Assembly: GCF_902167145.1 (NCBI RefSeq) | Contig: NC_050097.1 | Coordinates: forward strand, 39,416,095 to 39,480,094 | Length of the DNA: 64,000 bases | From: Zea mays | Taxonomy: Eukaryota > Streptophyta > Magnoliopsida > Poales > Poaceae | Direction of reading: 5' to 3' | Part shown: one piece after another, positions 9,566 to 20,258 of the stretch | Position numbering within the stretch: the stretch's first letter is position 1 | Layout of the letters: every line of letters begins with the position of its first letter | Program-made: the position numbers and the translations under genes | The notes under the pieces: model-generated | Told to the model about the DNA's origin: nothing | What the model saw: the letters and a program-made list of their open reading frames with translations, nothing else | Database searches by the model: none

Positions 9566-12500
9566 GCTGACTGTAGGACTGCTAGCCTAGAGTAGCATTG
9601 GCCGTTTTAAGGACTTATTGATCATTACTTCACCTCATCCTTGATTCTGCTTCAAAGTATTAGTCACCTCGACTAATATATGCCCCCTTGCCAAAAAGTA
9701 TTTTATTCTAGTATGGTCTATACTTCTCTCAATCTATTAGATCTGATCTTATCTTGTGCTTGCGACATCTTTGTAGATGCCCCCTGACCATAGCCTTTAG
9801 TCTTTTGGGACTCTTTCCTCATCCATTATTAAATTGCTACTATTTGACCATCTTTATTCAATTTTGTTATTGACATGCTCGTATCCTTGCATTTTTAATA
9901 CCCTTATCCCTTAATCTAAAGCACTTACCCTTGTACGTCTACTACCTATTTAAACATTTCAGTTTATATGTCCATGATCTTACTGTCTTTTGAGACCCTT
10001 TCCTATTCTATTAATAAGTCGCCATCTTTTTGGCAATTTGTACTTTCTTGGTCTTGGTATGCTCGTACCATTGGAATCTTGCATACTCTTATTTTCATAT
10101 ATGCTTACCTTTATGTCCCAATATCTGTTTGAAATATTTCAGTTAACATGCCCTTGACCACCCTTGTTTCCTAATGATCCATGAGTGATCATTTTATTCT
10201 GCACACCTGTAGTAATTTCGTTGTTTCCTTGTAGCTCCACTCGGTAATGAATCTTTACTTCAACCTTTCTGTTGGAACCTTACCGATCTTACCCTTGATT
10301 GTTTTCTCCACTTTGTCGTTTCACGAGTCTTGACTTAACTATATCCTTTGTTATGCTTTTTAATTATTATCATATGCACCCTTGACACCTCTATATCCTA
10401 CATTGATGTTTGTCTCATACCTGCCCTTTAAAATTGCCCCTCTTCCGTCTCATATCTTCTTTCTCTTGGTCGTATCCTCCTCTTTGGCTCGCGAGTTTGT
10501 AACCTCATCCTTTGTTGTGCTTTTGCTTCTTATTGCCTTTACCCTTCTCATCTCTCAATCTTACCTGGGTGAGTACGCTATGTTCGTTATCTAAAACCTC
10601 CAATCTCCCACCTTAGTTCAAGTGTGGTATCTCACCCGTGGTTATATCCTATACTTTACCTCTTGCAAGACTTATCTTATTTCTATCCTTGATTGTACCT
10701 AGATTCCTGGTTTTTTATGCACATTTACCTCTTCCTTTATATCCTTGCCTATTATCACCATTGACCCTTGACCTCTCTCCATATTTACCATGATGTTTAC
10801 CTATTTTTCTTAGCCTCACTTATTCCATTTCAATCCAAGAGTGTTGTTTTCCCTAGCCCGCTCTTGTTCGTTTCCTTTCCCTTTGTCGCTTTGCAAGTCT
10901 TGTCTTACCTTAGCTTCATACTTTGTTGAGCTTTTGTTTGATATCATCCTTACCTTGGTAATCTGTAGATCTTGCCCTGATACTTATCTTAGGTCTGCTT
11001 GTTGAAATCCCCTCTTTTCTACCTCAATTCGAGAGCTGTGTTTTACTTATCTCGCCCTTGACTATATCCTCTTCTTCACCGCGTGTAGGCCTAGACTTAA
11101 CTCCATTCGTTATTGTACTTGTACCACTTGCTCTTCTATGCCTTTATCTTTTCTCTCACACCCTTGTCTGTTATCGCCTTTGGCCCTTGCGATATTTATG
11201 TCCTCTACCTGAATGCTCACCTTGAACTTGTCTTTTAAAAGCCTCCCCTTTCTTTCAACCTAGTTTGAGAGCTGCAAGTTACCTATCTCTCCCTTGATTT
11301 CTTTTTCCTCCTTGTCGCCTTACAAGTTTTGTCTTAATTCCATCCTGTGTTGTGTCTTTATTTGCTATCACCATTACCTGGTCATCCATCGATCTTGCCT
11401 TGATACTTATCTTTATTCCTGCTCTTCAAAAATCTCCTCTCTTCCACCTCAATTTGAGAGTGGCAATTGACATTTCTTGCCCTTGGACGCACACTCTCCT
11501 TTTCCATTTGCAGGTACCGTCTTAACTCCATCCTTTACGGTACTTATATCCTTGGTTCTTATGCACATTTACCTCCTCTCTTACATTCTTGTCCGGTATC
11601 ACCTTTAACCCTTGTAATATTCATACCCTTACCTTCATGCTTATTTTGAGCCTCCCATTTAAAGCTCTCTTTTCCATCCTTGTTCGAGAGTAATGCCTCA
11701 CCCACTTCACCATTGATTACTCCCCCTTCTTCGACGCCTTGCAAGTTTTGTCTAAAATACATCCTTTGTTGCATGTTTTTCCATTATCACCTTAATCCTT
11801 GTCATCCCTTGATCTTTACCTTGATGCTAATCTCGTATCTACATTATAAAGCCTCCTCTCTCGTCTAAGTTGAATAGTGTTGTCTTACCCATCCCGCTCT
11901 TGGTCGTTTCCTTTTCCTGTACCGCGTTGCCAGTCATAGCGTTTGTTTGATATACCCCTTACCCTTGTAATCACTAGATCTTGACTTGATACCTATCTAA
12001 GGTCTGCTTTTGGAAATCTTCCCTTTTCTATCTCAACCCGAGAGTGTTGTTCTACCCATTATGCCCTTGGTCGTATCCTTTTGTTGATCGCTTACAATGC
12101 TTGCTTTGACTCCATTCTTTATGGTGCTCGTGTCCCTGTTCGGCGTGTCTTGCCCTTCTCCTTGTCCTTCAACAACCTTAGAGAGCAGTTATTCCCTTTT
12201 CTAGAAAGACCACCATTTAATTAGAAGGAACGTGTAGCAACGAAATGTTTGTTGTTGTATGCTTGTGCTGTTTGTTTTTGTGTGATGACTGATTTGCTTC
12301 TTTGTGATGAGTGTTGATGTGTTGTGGCCCTTGGTTCGCAATGACATCTGTTTACTAGGTGAGTGCCATAGAGTTAAGTAGTTGGGTTCTCCCCCTGCTC
12401 TCTCTAATCCGTCTATACTTACCTTTTCTCGTTATTCTTTCCTCTTGCACATGTCCTTTTGGCAACCTACAACTCCTCCAAATCAGTCAAGATCGGAGTC

Positions 12501-12816
12501 GGCAGCATCTTCACCAAGTGCATATCAACGCTTCTGTTAAGGGGGTTAGTCGCTAACCCCAATGAAGACAATGCGATCAACATCAACCAACAAGATCAGA
12601 GTGGCGCAGCGAAAGCGTGTGTGGGTCCTAACCCACAGGTCTAGGAGATCCTCAAGAATTGCATCGATCGGTCTCAAGCATCTAAAAGTCAAAGCAACCA
12701 GTCCACAAGTTAAGTTTGTAGAGTCAAAGTCAACTCAAGAAAGCTGTGAGCAACCAATGAACCAATCTCATTTTCTTGCTAAGCCTCTTCTTGAATCTCG
12801 AGGACGAGATTCTGTT

Positions 12817-12830
12817 AAGGGGGTTAGATT
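12817..12830 (+). other. Polypurine tract of element B
   Basis: AAGGGGGTTAGATT abuts the start of LTR2 at 12831. The upstream CTCGAGGACGAG wording is typical of the 3' end of Del/Tekay chromoviruses. A second copy of TCTGTTAAGGGGGTTAG occurs at 12533-12549. Confidence 0.7.
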
Positions 12831-15800
12831 TGTAACACCCTGAATTTGGGGTATAAAATTTCTTTTCTAATATCTACCAAATTCAGGTGTTACTCTCTCT
12901 TTTCCTTACTTTTCTTTTTTCTAAATAGTGAGGAATTATTTTACTGTATATCTACGTGTAAGCCTAAGTAGATTAAAACCCTATGAGTGCTTTGATTGTC
13001 GCATCATGCTGGCGTATACTTCCACTTTGTTTGATGAGTGATTTTGTGGAGCATGGGTTAAATAAGGAATTCAATTTAACATCGTGAAGAAAATAGTAAA
13101 GAACAAAAGATAAAGAAAATGGAAAATAGAAAGGAGCCCCCCTTCTCTCTTGGGCCGGCTCTTTGGCAGGCCCAGCCGCCCCCTCCCCCTTCGCGCCGGC
13201 CCAGCTGGCCGGCCCAACCGCCTCCTTCCCCCCTTCCCTCCCCCGCCGTGGGCCGCCCCGGCCGGCCCAACCGCGCCCCTCCCTTCCCCTTTGCGCCCAA
13301 AGCGGCCCAGCCGCCCCCTCCCCCACCTCCCCCCCAAAATTTCCCTCCCCGCGGGCCCCGCCCGTCATTCTCCCTCCCTCTCTCCCTCTCCCTAACCCTA
13401 ACCGTCGCCGCCGCCCTCTCCCTCCGCCGCCGTCGCCGTCGCGCCGCTCTCCCTCGCCACGGTGAGGCCCCCCTCCCCTCCCTTCCCCCTTCCCCGCCCG
13501 CTGGCGCCGCTCCCCGGCGCGCCACCCCGGGCCCGCGCCCGCCCCCGCCTCGGCGAGGCTGCCCTCGCCCGGTCCCGGCGAGCCGCCCCCCGGCGAGCCT
13601 GGCCTCGCCCCGTCGCGCCTCGGCTCGGCCGCCCCATGCTCGGCCCCCCTCCAGCGAGGCTGCCCCGCCCCTTCCCCGCCCTCGCCTCGACCCCCTCCGT
13701 CGAGCCGCCCCGCCCACGTCCCCGACCTCGGCCGCCCCCGCGCCGGCCCCGCCGCGCCCCGGCTCGGCCGCCCCCCGGCGAGCCCGCCTCCGCCGTGCCC
13801 CGGCTCGGCCGGCCCCGGCGAGCCCGCCCCCACGCCCGGCCTCGCCCCGCGCCACCCAGCCTCGCCCGGCCGCGCCCGCCGGCCCCGGCCGTCCCGGCCA
13901 TGGCGGCCGACGCGCTCCCCTGCTCGCGACGTCGTCGTCGCCTGTGCTCGCCCGCCCGCCCCGGCGTGACGCCGGCGTGCCTTGCTCGCATCGTGATGGC
14001 CCCGGCGCGGCCTCGAGCTCGGCCCAGCGTGCCTTTGGCGCTCGGCCTCGAGCTCGGCCAGCGCGCGGACACGACGCGTGCGCGACTCGTTCGCGGCACG
14101 TTAAGCGTGGCTTTGCACGTGCGCGTGCCCGCGCAGCGTTTTGGCGTATCTCGTCGTGCCCGCGACGCGACGCATAGCGCCCTATCGCGTTCGCGACACG
14201 ATCGTCTACCCCTAGCCACCCGTCTACCCCCCCATGTGTACTCCATGTGTGGGAATCACGTTATTTAATTAACGAATGGAAGCTCAAGTTGGAAATTAGT
14301 TACGTTAGTTAATTCACGTAGTTAATCATCTACCTTATTTAATGTTGATCAATTGAAAATGGTTATGATTCTATTAGTGCATGTGACTAATCCTTTTCGT
14401 TATAGTTAAGCGGAACTAGAGCACATAACGACTAGTTATGCGTATACCCGTAATGCGCCTCGAGTATACCTTTAACCACTGCGAGACCTTTCCCCGTTTC
14501 TTTCTAACCATGATAAATGCAATATCGCATGTCATATTCTATGCATGTTTTTGTTCTCTTGTATGGTGTACTGTTGGTTTCCTAATTTCAATGGGTGGAT
14601 GTATGTTTGTTTGCACTCGCATAGAGAACGATCCGGTTGAAGAGCCCGAGGAACTCGCAGGAGAAGCCCCTGAGCAGCAGTCGGTTGGTGGAGGCAAGTG
14701 TCCCTTGACCTATCTCTGTCCTATTCATTCTTTAATTCACCTCCCGCTTTACACATGTATACCTAAGGATTGACTAGCTTTGTTATCCAAATCCTTGTTT
14801 ACCTATTTGGGTTGGATTATTATTGTTTAGCTTTACGCTATTGCTCAACTCTAATCAATGAACATGATGAGATTATCTATGATACGCTGTTTTCCCTTCT
14901 CTTATTATGATGTTCTACTTGTGGCCTTTAAGGGGGCTCGAGCGGTTTCTCGAGTGCCTCTTCGTAAGGACCTGTTCTATGGATGACTGCCCAGGAAAAC
15001 AGTGCAACCATGAGGGTGGAATGGGGTGCCCTTAGCTGAATAATTAGAGAATACGGGGTGTAGTTCGCTTCGGCGTCGTGCCGTCAATGGGGCTCGGTGT
15101 ATGCGGCTCGCTCTGCCAAGGTTGATTTATCCCTTGGGGAGGAGTGCGGTACATTTAGGAAACCTAACGAGCGGCTACAACCCCGAGGAATCTTTGTAAA
15201 GGCTACGTAGTGAGACCCTGCCTACTCACCTTAGGAGTGTTTAAGGGTCCGTACAACCCGAGGCAAAAAGGGAATCACGGCTCATGGGTAAAGTGCACAA
15301 CCTCTGCAGAGTGTTATGAAACTGATATATCAGCCGTGCTCGCGGTTATGAGCGGCCAAGGGAGCTCCAGTGATTAGTGGTACTTGATCAGAGACATTTT
15401 GGTTTACAGGTGGCAATGAGATTGATGGTTCTGGTTATGACTATGGTGCTGGTAAGTGGTATTCTTTCCGTTTGGAAAGGGTACATCGGGCTAATAACTT
15501 GGGTTAATGCTAAAACCTGGCTTTCTACTAGTAAATAATAATCTGACCAACTAAAAGCAACTGCTTGACTTATCCCCACATAAAGCTAGTCCACTACAGC
15601 CAAACATGATACTTGTTGAGTATGTTGATGTGTACTCACCCTTGCTCTACACACCAACCCCCCCTTCCCTAGGTTGTCAGCATTGCAACCACTGCTCAGG
15701 AGAAGATGAAGCTGTGGAAGGAGACTTCCAGGAGTTCCAAGACTACGGCGAGTTCTAGGCGTGGGTTAGCGGCAACCCCCAGTCGGCTGCCTGTGAAGGC

Positions 15801-16016
15801 CGCATGTATCTACATTTCGTTTTTGCACTTTGATTTATTGTAAGGACTATGTGGATGTCTCAGACATATGATGTAATCGACTATTATTTCCCTTTTTAAT
15901 ACTATTTAAGCACTGTGTGATGATGTCCATGTTATGTAACTGCTGTGTACGTGAATTGCTGATCCTGGCACGTACATGGTTCGCATTCGGTTTGCCTTCT
16001 AAAACCGGGTGTGACA
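12831..16016 (+). repeat. LTR2 of element B
   Basis: An uninterrupted 3186 bp LTR from TGTAACACCC to GGGTGTGACA. Terminal hairpin arms are at 12832-12849 and 12877-12893, and the C-rich block at about 13135-14245. Compared with LTR1 it has about 60 extra bp near 13410-13470, ending in CGCCACG|GTGAGG, a good splice donor for a leader intron. The empty CACTA site is at about 14482-14487. Confidence 0.93.
14625..15758 (+). CDS. Putative spliced LTR-encoded reading frame, LTR2 of B
   Basis: Same three blocks as in LTR1: alpha 14625-14693, beta 15410-15451, gamma 15673-15758. Alpha and beta are identical to LTR1 by eye. Gamma differs at two codons, ATG to GTG and GAC to GGC, both replacements. 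All frame and splice signals are kept (AG|GCAAGT, GTAAGT, CCTAG). Function and the upstream start exon are unknown. Confidence 0.4.
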
Positions 16017-16199
16017 GCCTTCGGGTGCTTGCTCCTTTCATTTTGAACCCTTTCTTTTGGCTTTGTATTGGTTTATTGTGAACCTTTGGCACCTGTAAAA
16101 CTTATATACTAGAGCAAACTAGTTAGTCCAAATGTTTGTGTTGGGCAATTCAACCACCAAAATCATATCAGGAAAAGGTGTAAGCCTATTTCCCTTTCA
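16017..16199 (-). repeat. Terminal part of 3' LTR of Sirevirus H
   Basis: Aligns to 24000-24183 with few changes. 16017-16021 is the right TSD copy (GCCTT) of element B. The LTR ends in CCTTTCA at 16199, which is TGAAAGG at the LTR start on the minus strand. Confidence 0.93.
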
Positions 16200-17009
16200 A
16201 TCTCCCCCTTTTTGGTGATTGATGCCAACACAAACCAAAGCAAATATATAAGTGCAGAATTGAACTAGTTTGCATAATGTAAGTGCAATGATTACTTGGA
16301 ATTTAAACCAATATTCATTTCATAAGATATGCATGGATGGTTTTTCTTCTTATTTTACATTTTGGACCACGTTTGCACCACAAGTTTTGTTTTTGCAAAT
16401 TCTTTGTAAAATTTATTTCAAAAATCTTTTGCAAATAGTCAAAGATATATGAATAAGATGGCAAGAAGCATTTTCAAGATTTTGGAGTTTTCTCCCCCTG
16501 TCTCAAATGCTTTTTCTTTGACTTAAACAAAACTCCCCCTAAAGGAAATTCTCCTCTTAGTGTTCAAGAGGGTTTTACAAGTTTTGAAGATACTAGTAGC
16601 TCCCCCTTTTGAACACAATAAGATACCAATTTGAAATAACATAAAAACTTTCGTTAAAATTTTTGAAATTGGTGGTGGTGCGGTCCTTTTGCTTTGGGCT
16701 AATACTTTCTCCCCCTTTGGCATGAATCGCCAAAAACGGATACTTGTGAGTGAAATATAAGCCCTTTTACTTTCTCTCCCTTATGGTAAATAAAATAGGA
16801 GTGAAGATTATACCAAATTGGAGAGCGGTGCGGAGTTACGGCGAAGGATGAGTAATTCGATGGAGTGGAGTGGAAGCCTTTGTCTTCGCCGAAGACTCAT
16901 TTTCCCTTTCAATCTATGACTTAGCATGTAATACACTTGAAAAACACATTAGTCATAGCAAGTGAAAGAGAGATGATCAAAGGTATAAATAAGCTATGTG
17001 TGCAAGAGA
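16200..17009 (-). other. 3' non-coding region of H with multiple polypurine tracts
   Basis: Between the pol stop and the 3' LTR. On the minus strand the tract AAAAAGGGGGAGAT sits directly at the LTR (16200-16213). Further GGGGGAG-type tracts occur near 16491, 16533, 16600 and 16711. Several tracts before the 3' LTR is a known trait of Sireviruses. I see no coding region here. Confidence 0.75.
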
Positions 17010-20000
17010 TCAATCAAAATTCCTAGAATCAAGAATATTTAGCTCATGCCTAAGTTTGGTAAAAGTTTTCTCATCTAATGGCTTGGTAAAGATATCGGCT
17101 AATTGTTCTTTGGTGCTAATATAAGAAATCTCGATATCCCCCTTTGTTGGTGATCCCTCAAAAAGTGATACCGAATGGCTATGTGTTTAGTGCGGCTATG
17201 CTCAACGGGATTATCCGCCATGCGGATTGCACTCTCATTATCACATAGGAGAGGGACTTTGCTAAATTTGTAGCCATAGTCCCTAAGGGTTTGCCTCATC
17301 CAAAGCAATTGCGCGCAACAATGGCCTGCGGCAATATACTCGGCTTTGGCGGTTGATAGAGCTACGAAATTTTGCTTCTTTGAAGCCCAAGACACCAGGG
17401 ATCTTCCCAAGAACTGACAAGTCCCTGATGTGCTCTTTCTATCAATTTTACAACCCGCCCAATCAGCATCGGAATATCCTAATAAATCAAAGGTGGATCC
17501 CTTGGGGTACCAAAGACCAAACTTAGGAGTATAAACTAAATATCTCAAGATTCGTTTTACGACCCTAAGGTGAACTTCCTTAGGATCGGCTTGGAATCTT
17601 GCACACATGCATACGGAAAGCATAATGTCCGGTCGAGATGCACATAAATAGAGTAAAGAACCTATCATCGACCGCTATACCTTTTGATCTACGGATTTAC
17701 CTCCCATGTCGAGGTCGAGATGCCCATTGGTTCCCATGGGTGTCTTGATGGGCTTGGCATCCTTCATCCCAAACTTGGTGAGAATGTCTTGAATGTACTT
17801 CGTTTGGCTAATGAAGGTGCCCTCTTGAAGTTGCTTGACTTGAAATCCTAAGAAATACTTCAACTCCCCCATCATTGACATCTCGAATTTTTGAATCATA
17901 ATCCTACTAAATTCTTCACAAGTAGATTTGTTAGTAGACCCAAATATGATATCATCAACATAAATTTGGCATACAAACAAATCATTTGCAATAGTTTTAG
18001 TGAATAGAGTAGGATCGGCCTTTCTGACTTTGAAAATAGTGAAGAAAATCTCTTAGGCATTCATACCATGCTCTTGGGGCTTGCTTGAGCCCATAAAGCG
18101 CCTTAGAGAGTTTATAAACATGGTTAGGATACTCACTATCTTCAAAGCCAGGAGGTTGCTCAACATAGACCTCCTCCTTGATTGGTCCATTGAGGAAGGC
18201 ACTCTTCACGTCCATTTGATAAAGCTTGAAGCCATGGTAAGTAGCATAGGAAAGTAATATACGAATTGACTCAAGCCTAGCTACGGGTGCATAAGTTTCT
18301 CCAAAATCCAAACCTTCGACTTGTGAATAACCCTTGGCCACAAGTCGTGCTTTGTTCCTTATGACCACACCATGCTCATCTTGTTTGTTGCGGAATACCC
18401 ACTTGGTACCTACAACATTTTGGTTAGGACGTGGAACTAAATGACATACCTCATTCCTCGTGAAGTTGTTGAGCTCCTCTTTCATTGCCACCACCCAATC
18501 TGAATCCCTTAGTGCATCTTCTACCCTGTATGGCTCAATAGAAGACACAAAAGAGTAATGTTCACAAAAATGAGCAACACGAGATCGAGTGGTTACCCCC
18601 TTATGAATATCGCTAAGGATGGTGTTCACGGGGTGATCTCATTGGATTGCTTGGTGGACTCTTGGGTGAGGCAGTCTTGGGTCTTGTTCATCTTCCTTGT
18701 CTTGATCATTAGCATCTCCCCCTTGATCATTGCTCTCCTCTTGAGGTGGCTCATCCTCTTGATCTTCATTTTCATCATCTTGAGCTTGATCCTCATCTTG
18801 GGTTGGTGGAGATGCTTGCATGGAGGAAGATGGTTGATCTTGTGCTTGTGGAGGATCTTCAGATTCCTTAGGGCACACATCCCAATGGACATGTTCCTTA
18901 GTGCGACGCATGGAGCCTCTTCATCATCTAGCTCATTAAGATCAACTTGCTCTACTTGAGAGCCGTTAGTCTCATCAAACACAATGTCACAAGAGACTTC
19001 AACTAGTCCAGTGGACTTGTTAAAGACTCTATATGCCCTTGTGTTTGAGTCATAACCAAGTAAAAAGCCTTCTACAGCCTTAGGAGCAAATTTAGATTTT
19101 CTACCTCTTTTAACAAGAATAAAACATTTGCTACCAAAGACTCTAAAATATGAAACATTGGGCTTTTTACCGGTGAGGAGTTCGTATGATGTCTTCTTGA
19201 GGATTCGGTGCAGGTAGAGTCGGTTGATGGCGTAGCAAGCGGTGTTGATTGCTTCCGCCCAAAACCGATCTGAAGTCTTGTACTCATCAAGCATGGTCCT
19301 CGCCATGTCAAGTAGAGTTCTATTCTTCCTCTCCACTACACCAGTTTGTTGTGGCGTGTAGGGAGAAGAGAACTCATGCTTGATTCCCTCCTCCTCAAGG
19401 AAGCCTTCTATTTGTGAGTTCTTGAACTCCGTCCCGTTGTCGCTTCTTATTTTCTTGATCCTCAAGCCGAACTTATTTTGAGCCCGTCTCAAGAATCCCT
19501 TTAAGGTCTCTTGGGTTTGAGATTTTCCTGCAAAAAGAACACCCAAGTGAAGCGAGAATAATCATCCACAATAACTAGACAGTACTTACTCCCGCCGATG
19601 CTTATGTAAGCTATCGGGCCGAATAAATCCATGTGGAGTAGCTCCAGTGGCCTGTCAGTCGTCATGATGTTCTTGTGTGGATGATGAACACCAACTTGCT
19701 TCCCTGCTTGGCATGCGCTACAAATCCTGTCTTTCTCAAAATGAACATTTGTTAGTCCCAAAATGTGTTCTCCCTTTAGAAGCTTATGAAGATTCTTCAT
19801 TCCAACATGGTCTAGTCGGCGATGCCAGAGCCAACCCATATTAGTCTTAGCAATTAAGCAAGTATCGAGTTCAGCTCTATTAAAATCAACTAAGTATAGC
19901 TAACCCTCTAATACTCCCTTAAATGCTACTGAATCATCACTTCTTCTAAAGACAGTAACACCTATATCCGTAAAAAGACAGTTGTAACCCATTTTGCATA

Positions 20001-20253
20001 ATTGAGAAACGGAAAGCAAATTGTAATCTAAATAATCTACAAGAAAAACATTGGAAATAGAATGGTCAGGTGATATAGCAATTTTACCAAGTCCTTTGAC
20101 CAAACCTTGATTTCCATCCCCGAATGTGATGGCTCGTTGGGGATCATGGTTTTTCTCATAGGAGGAGAACATTTTCTTCCCCCCCAGTCATGTGGTTTGT
20201 GCACCCGCTATCGATGATCCAACTTGAGCCCCCGGATGCATAAACCTACAAAA
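17010..20253 (-). pseudogene. Sirevirus H pol (protease, integrase, RT, RNase H), frameshifted
   Basis: In minus-strand order: DSG protease region (about 20100-20250); HHCC zinc region and integrase core (18626-19839, with MDLFGP, RSDNGTEF and VVERKNRT); RT (17675-18629, with [12 protein letters not shown] and YVDDIIFG); RNase H (17099-17668, with GYSDADWAG and [10 protein letters not shown]); end near 17010 ([14 protein letters not shown]). At least six frame breaks separate these pieces, including an extra G in a G run near 20180 and a stop before LYLVDF near 19900. The order is that of Copia elements. The protein is not expressed intact from this copy. Confidence 0.9.
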
Positions 20254-20258
20254 CAAAT

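Larger units (their letters stand above)
9547..12830 (+). repeat. Non-coding interior of element B with degenerate pyrimidine-rich repeats
   Basis: About 3.28 kb, strongly C+T-rich, with no gag, protease or pol remnant. From about 9780 it consists of loosely similar units. A recurrent anchor of the form CAAT-YGAGAG lies near 10837, 11031, 11267, 11456, 11686, 11872 and 12040, giving spacings that alternate near 190 and 233 bp. Shared phrases include CCCTTG, TTAACTCCATCC and CTTGCAAG-like words. At 9765-9771, TTTGTAG|ATG matches the position of the extra ORF in F, but here the frame closes after seven codons. From 12460 the sequence changes character and leads to the polypurine tract. Confidence 0.75.
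946..16016 (+). mobile_element. Large non-autonomous LTR retrotransposon B (Tekay/Del-like LTRs)
   Basis: Two LTRs (946-9546 including a CACTA insertion, and 12831-16016) begin TGTAACACCC and end GGGTGTGACA. They flank a 3.28 kb interior with a primer-binding site and a polypurine tract but no gag or pol. The TSD is GCCTT at 941-945 and 16017-16021. The LTRs and leader resemble those of the coding element F at 54517, so B is probably mobilised by F-like proteins. The build (long LTRs, non-coding interior) resembles the class called LARDs. Subtracting the CACTA and its TSD, LTR1 is about 3123 bp against 3186 bp for LTR2; part of the difference is a ~60 bp gap in the GC-rich leader near 1530. 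Confidence 0.92.

Noticed and set aside
13119..14177. 352 aa plus and 282-286 aa minus frames in LTR2 of B
   Set aside because: Same compositional effect as in LTR1; frames are not kept between the two LTRs.
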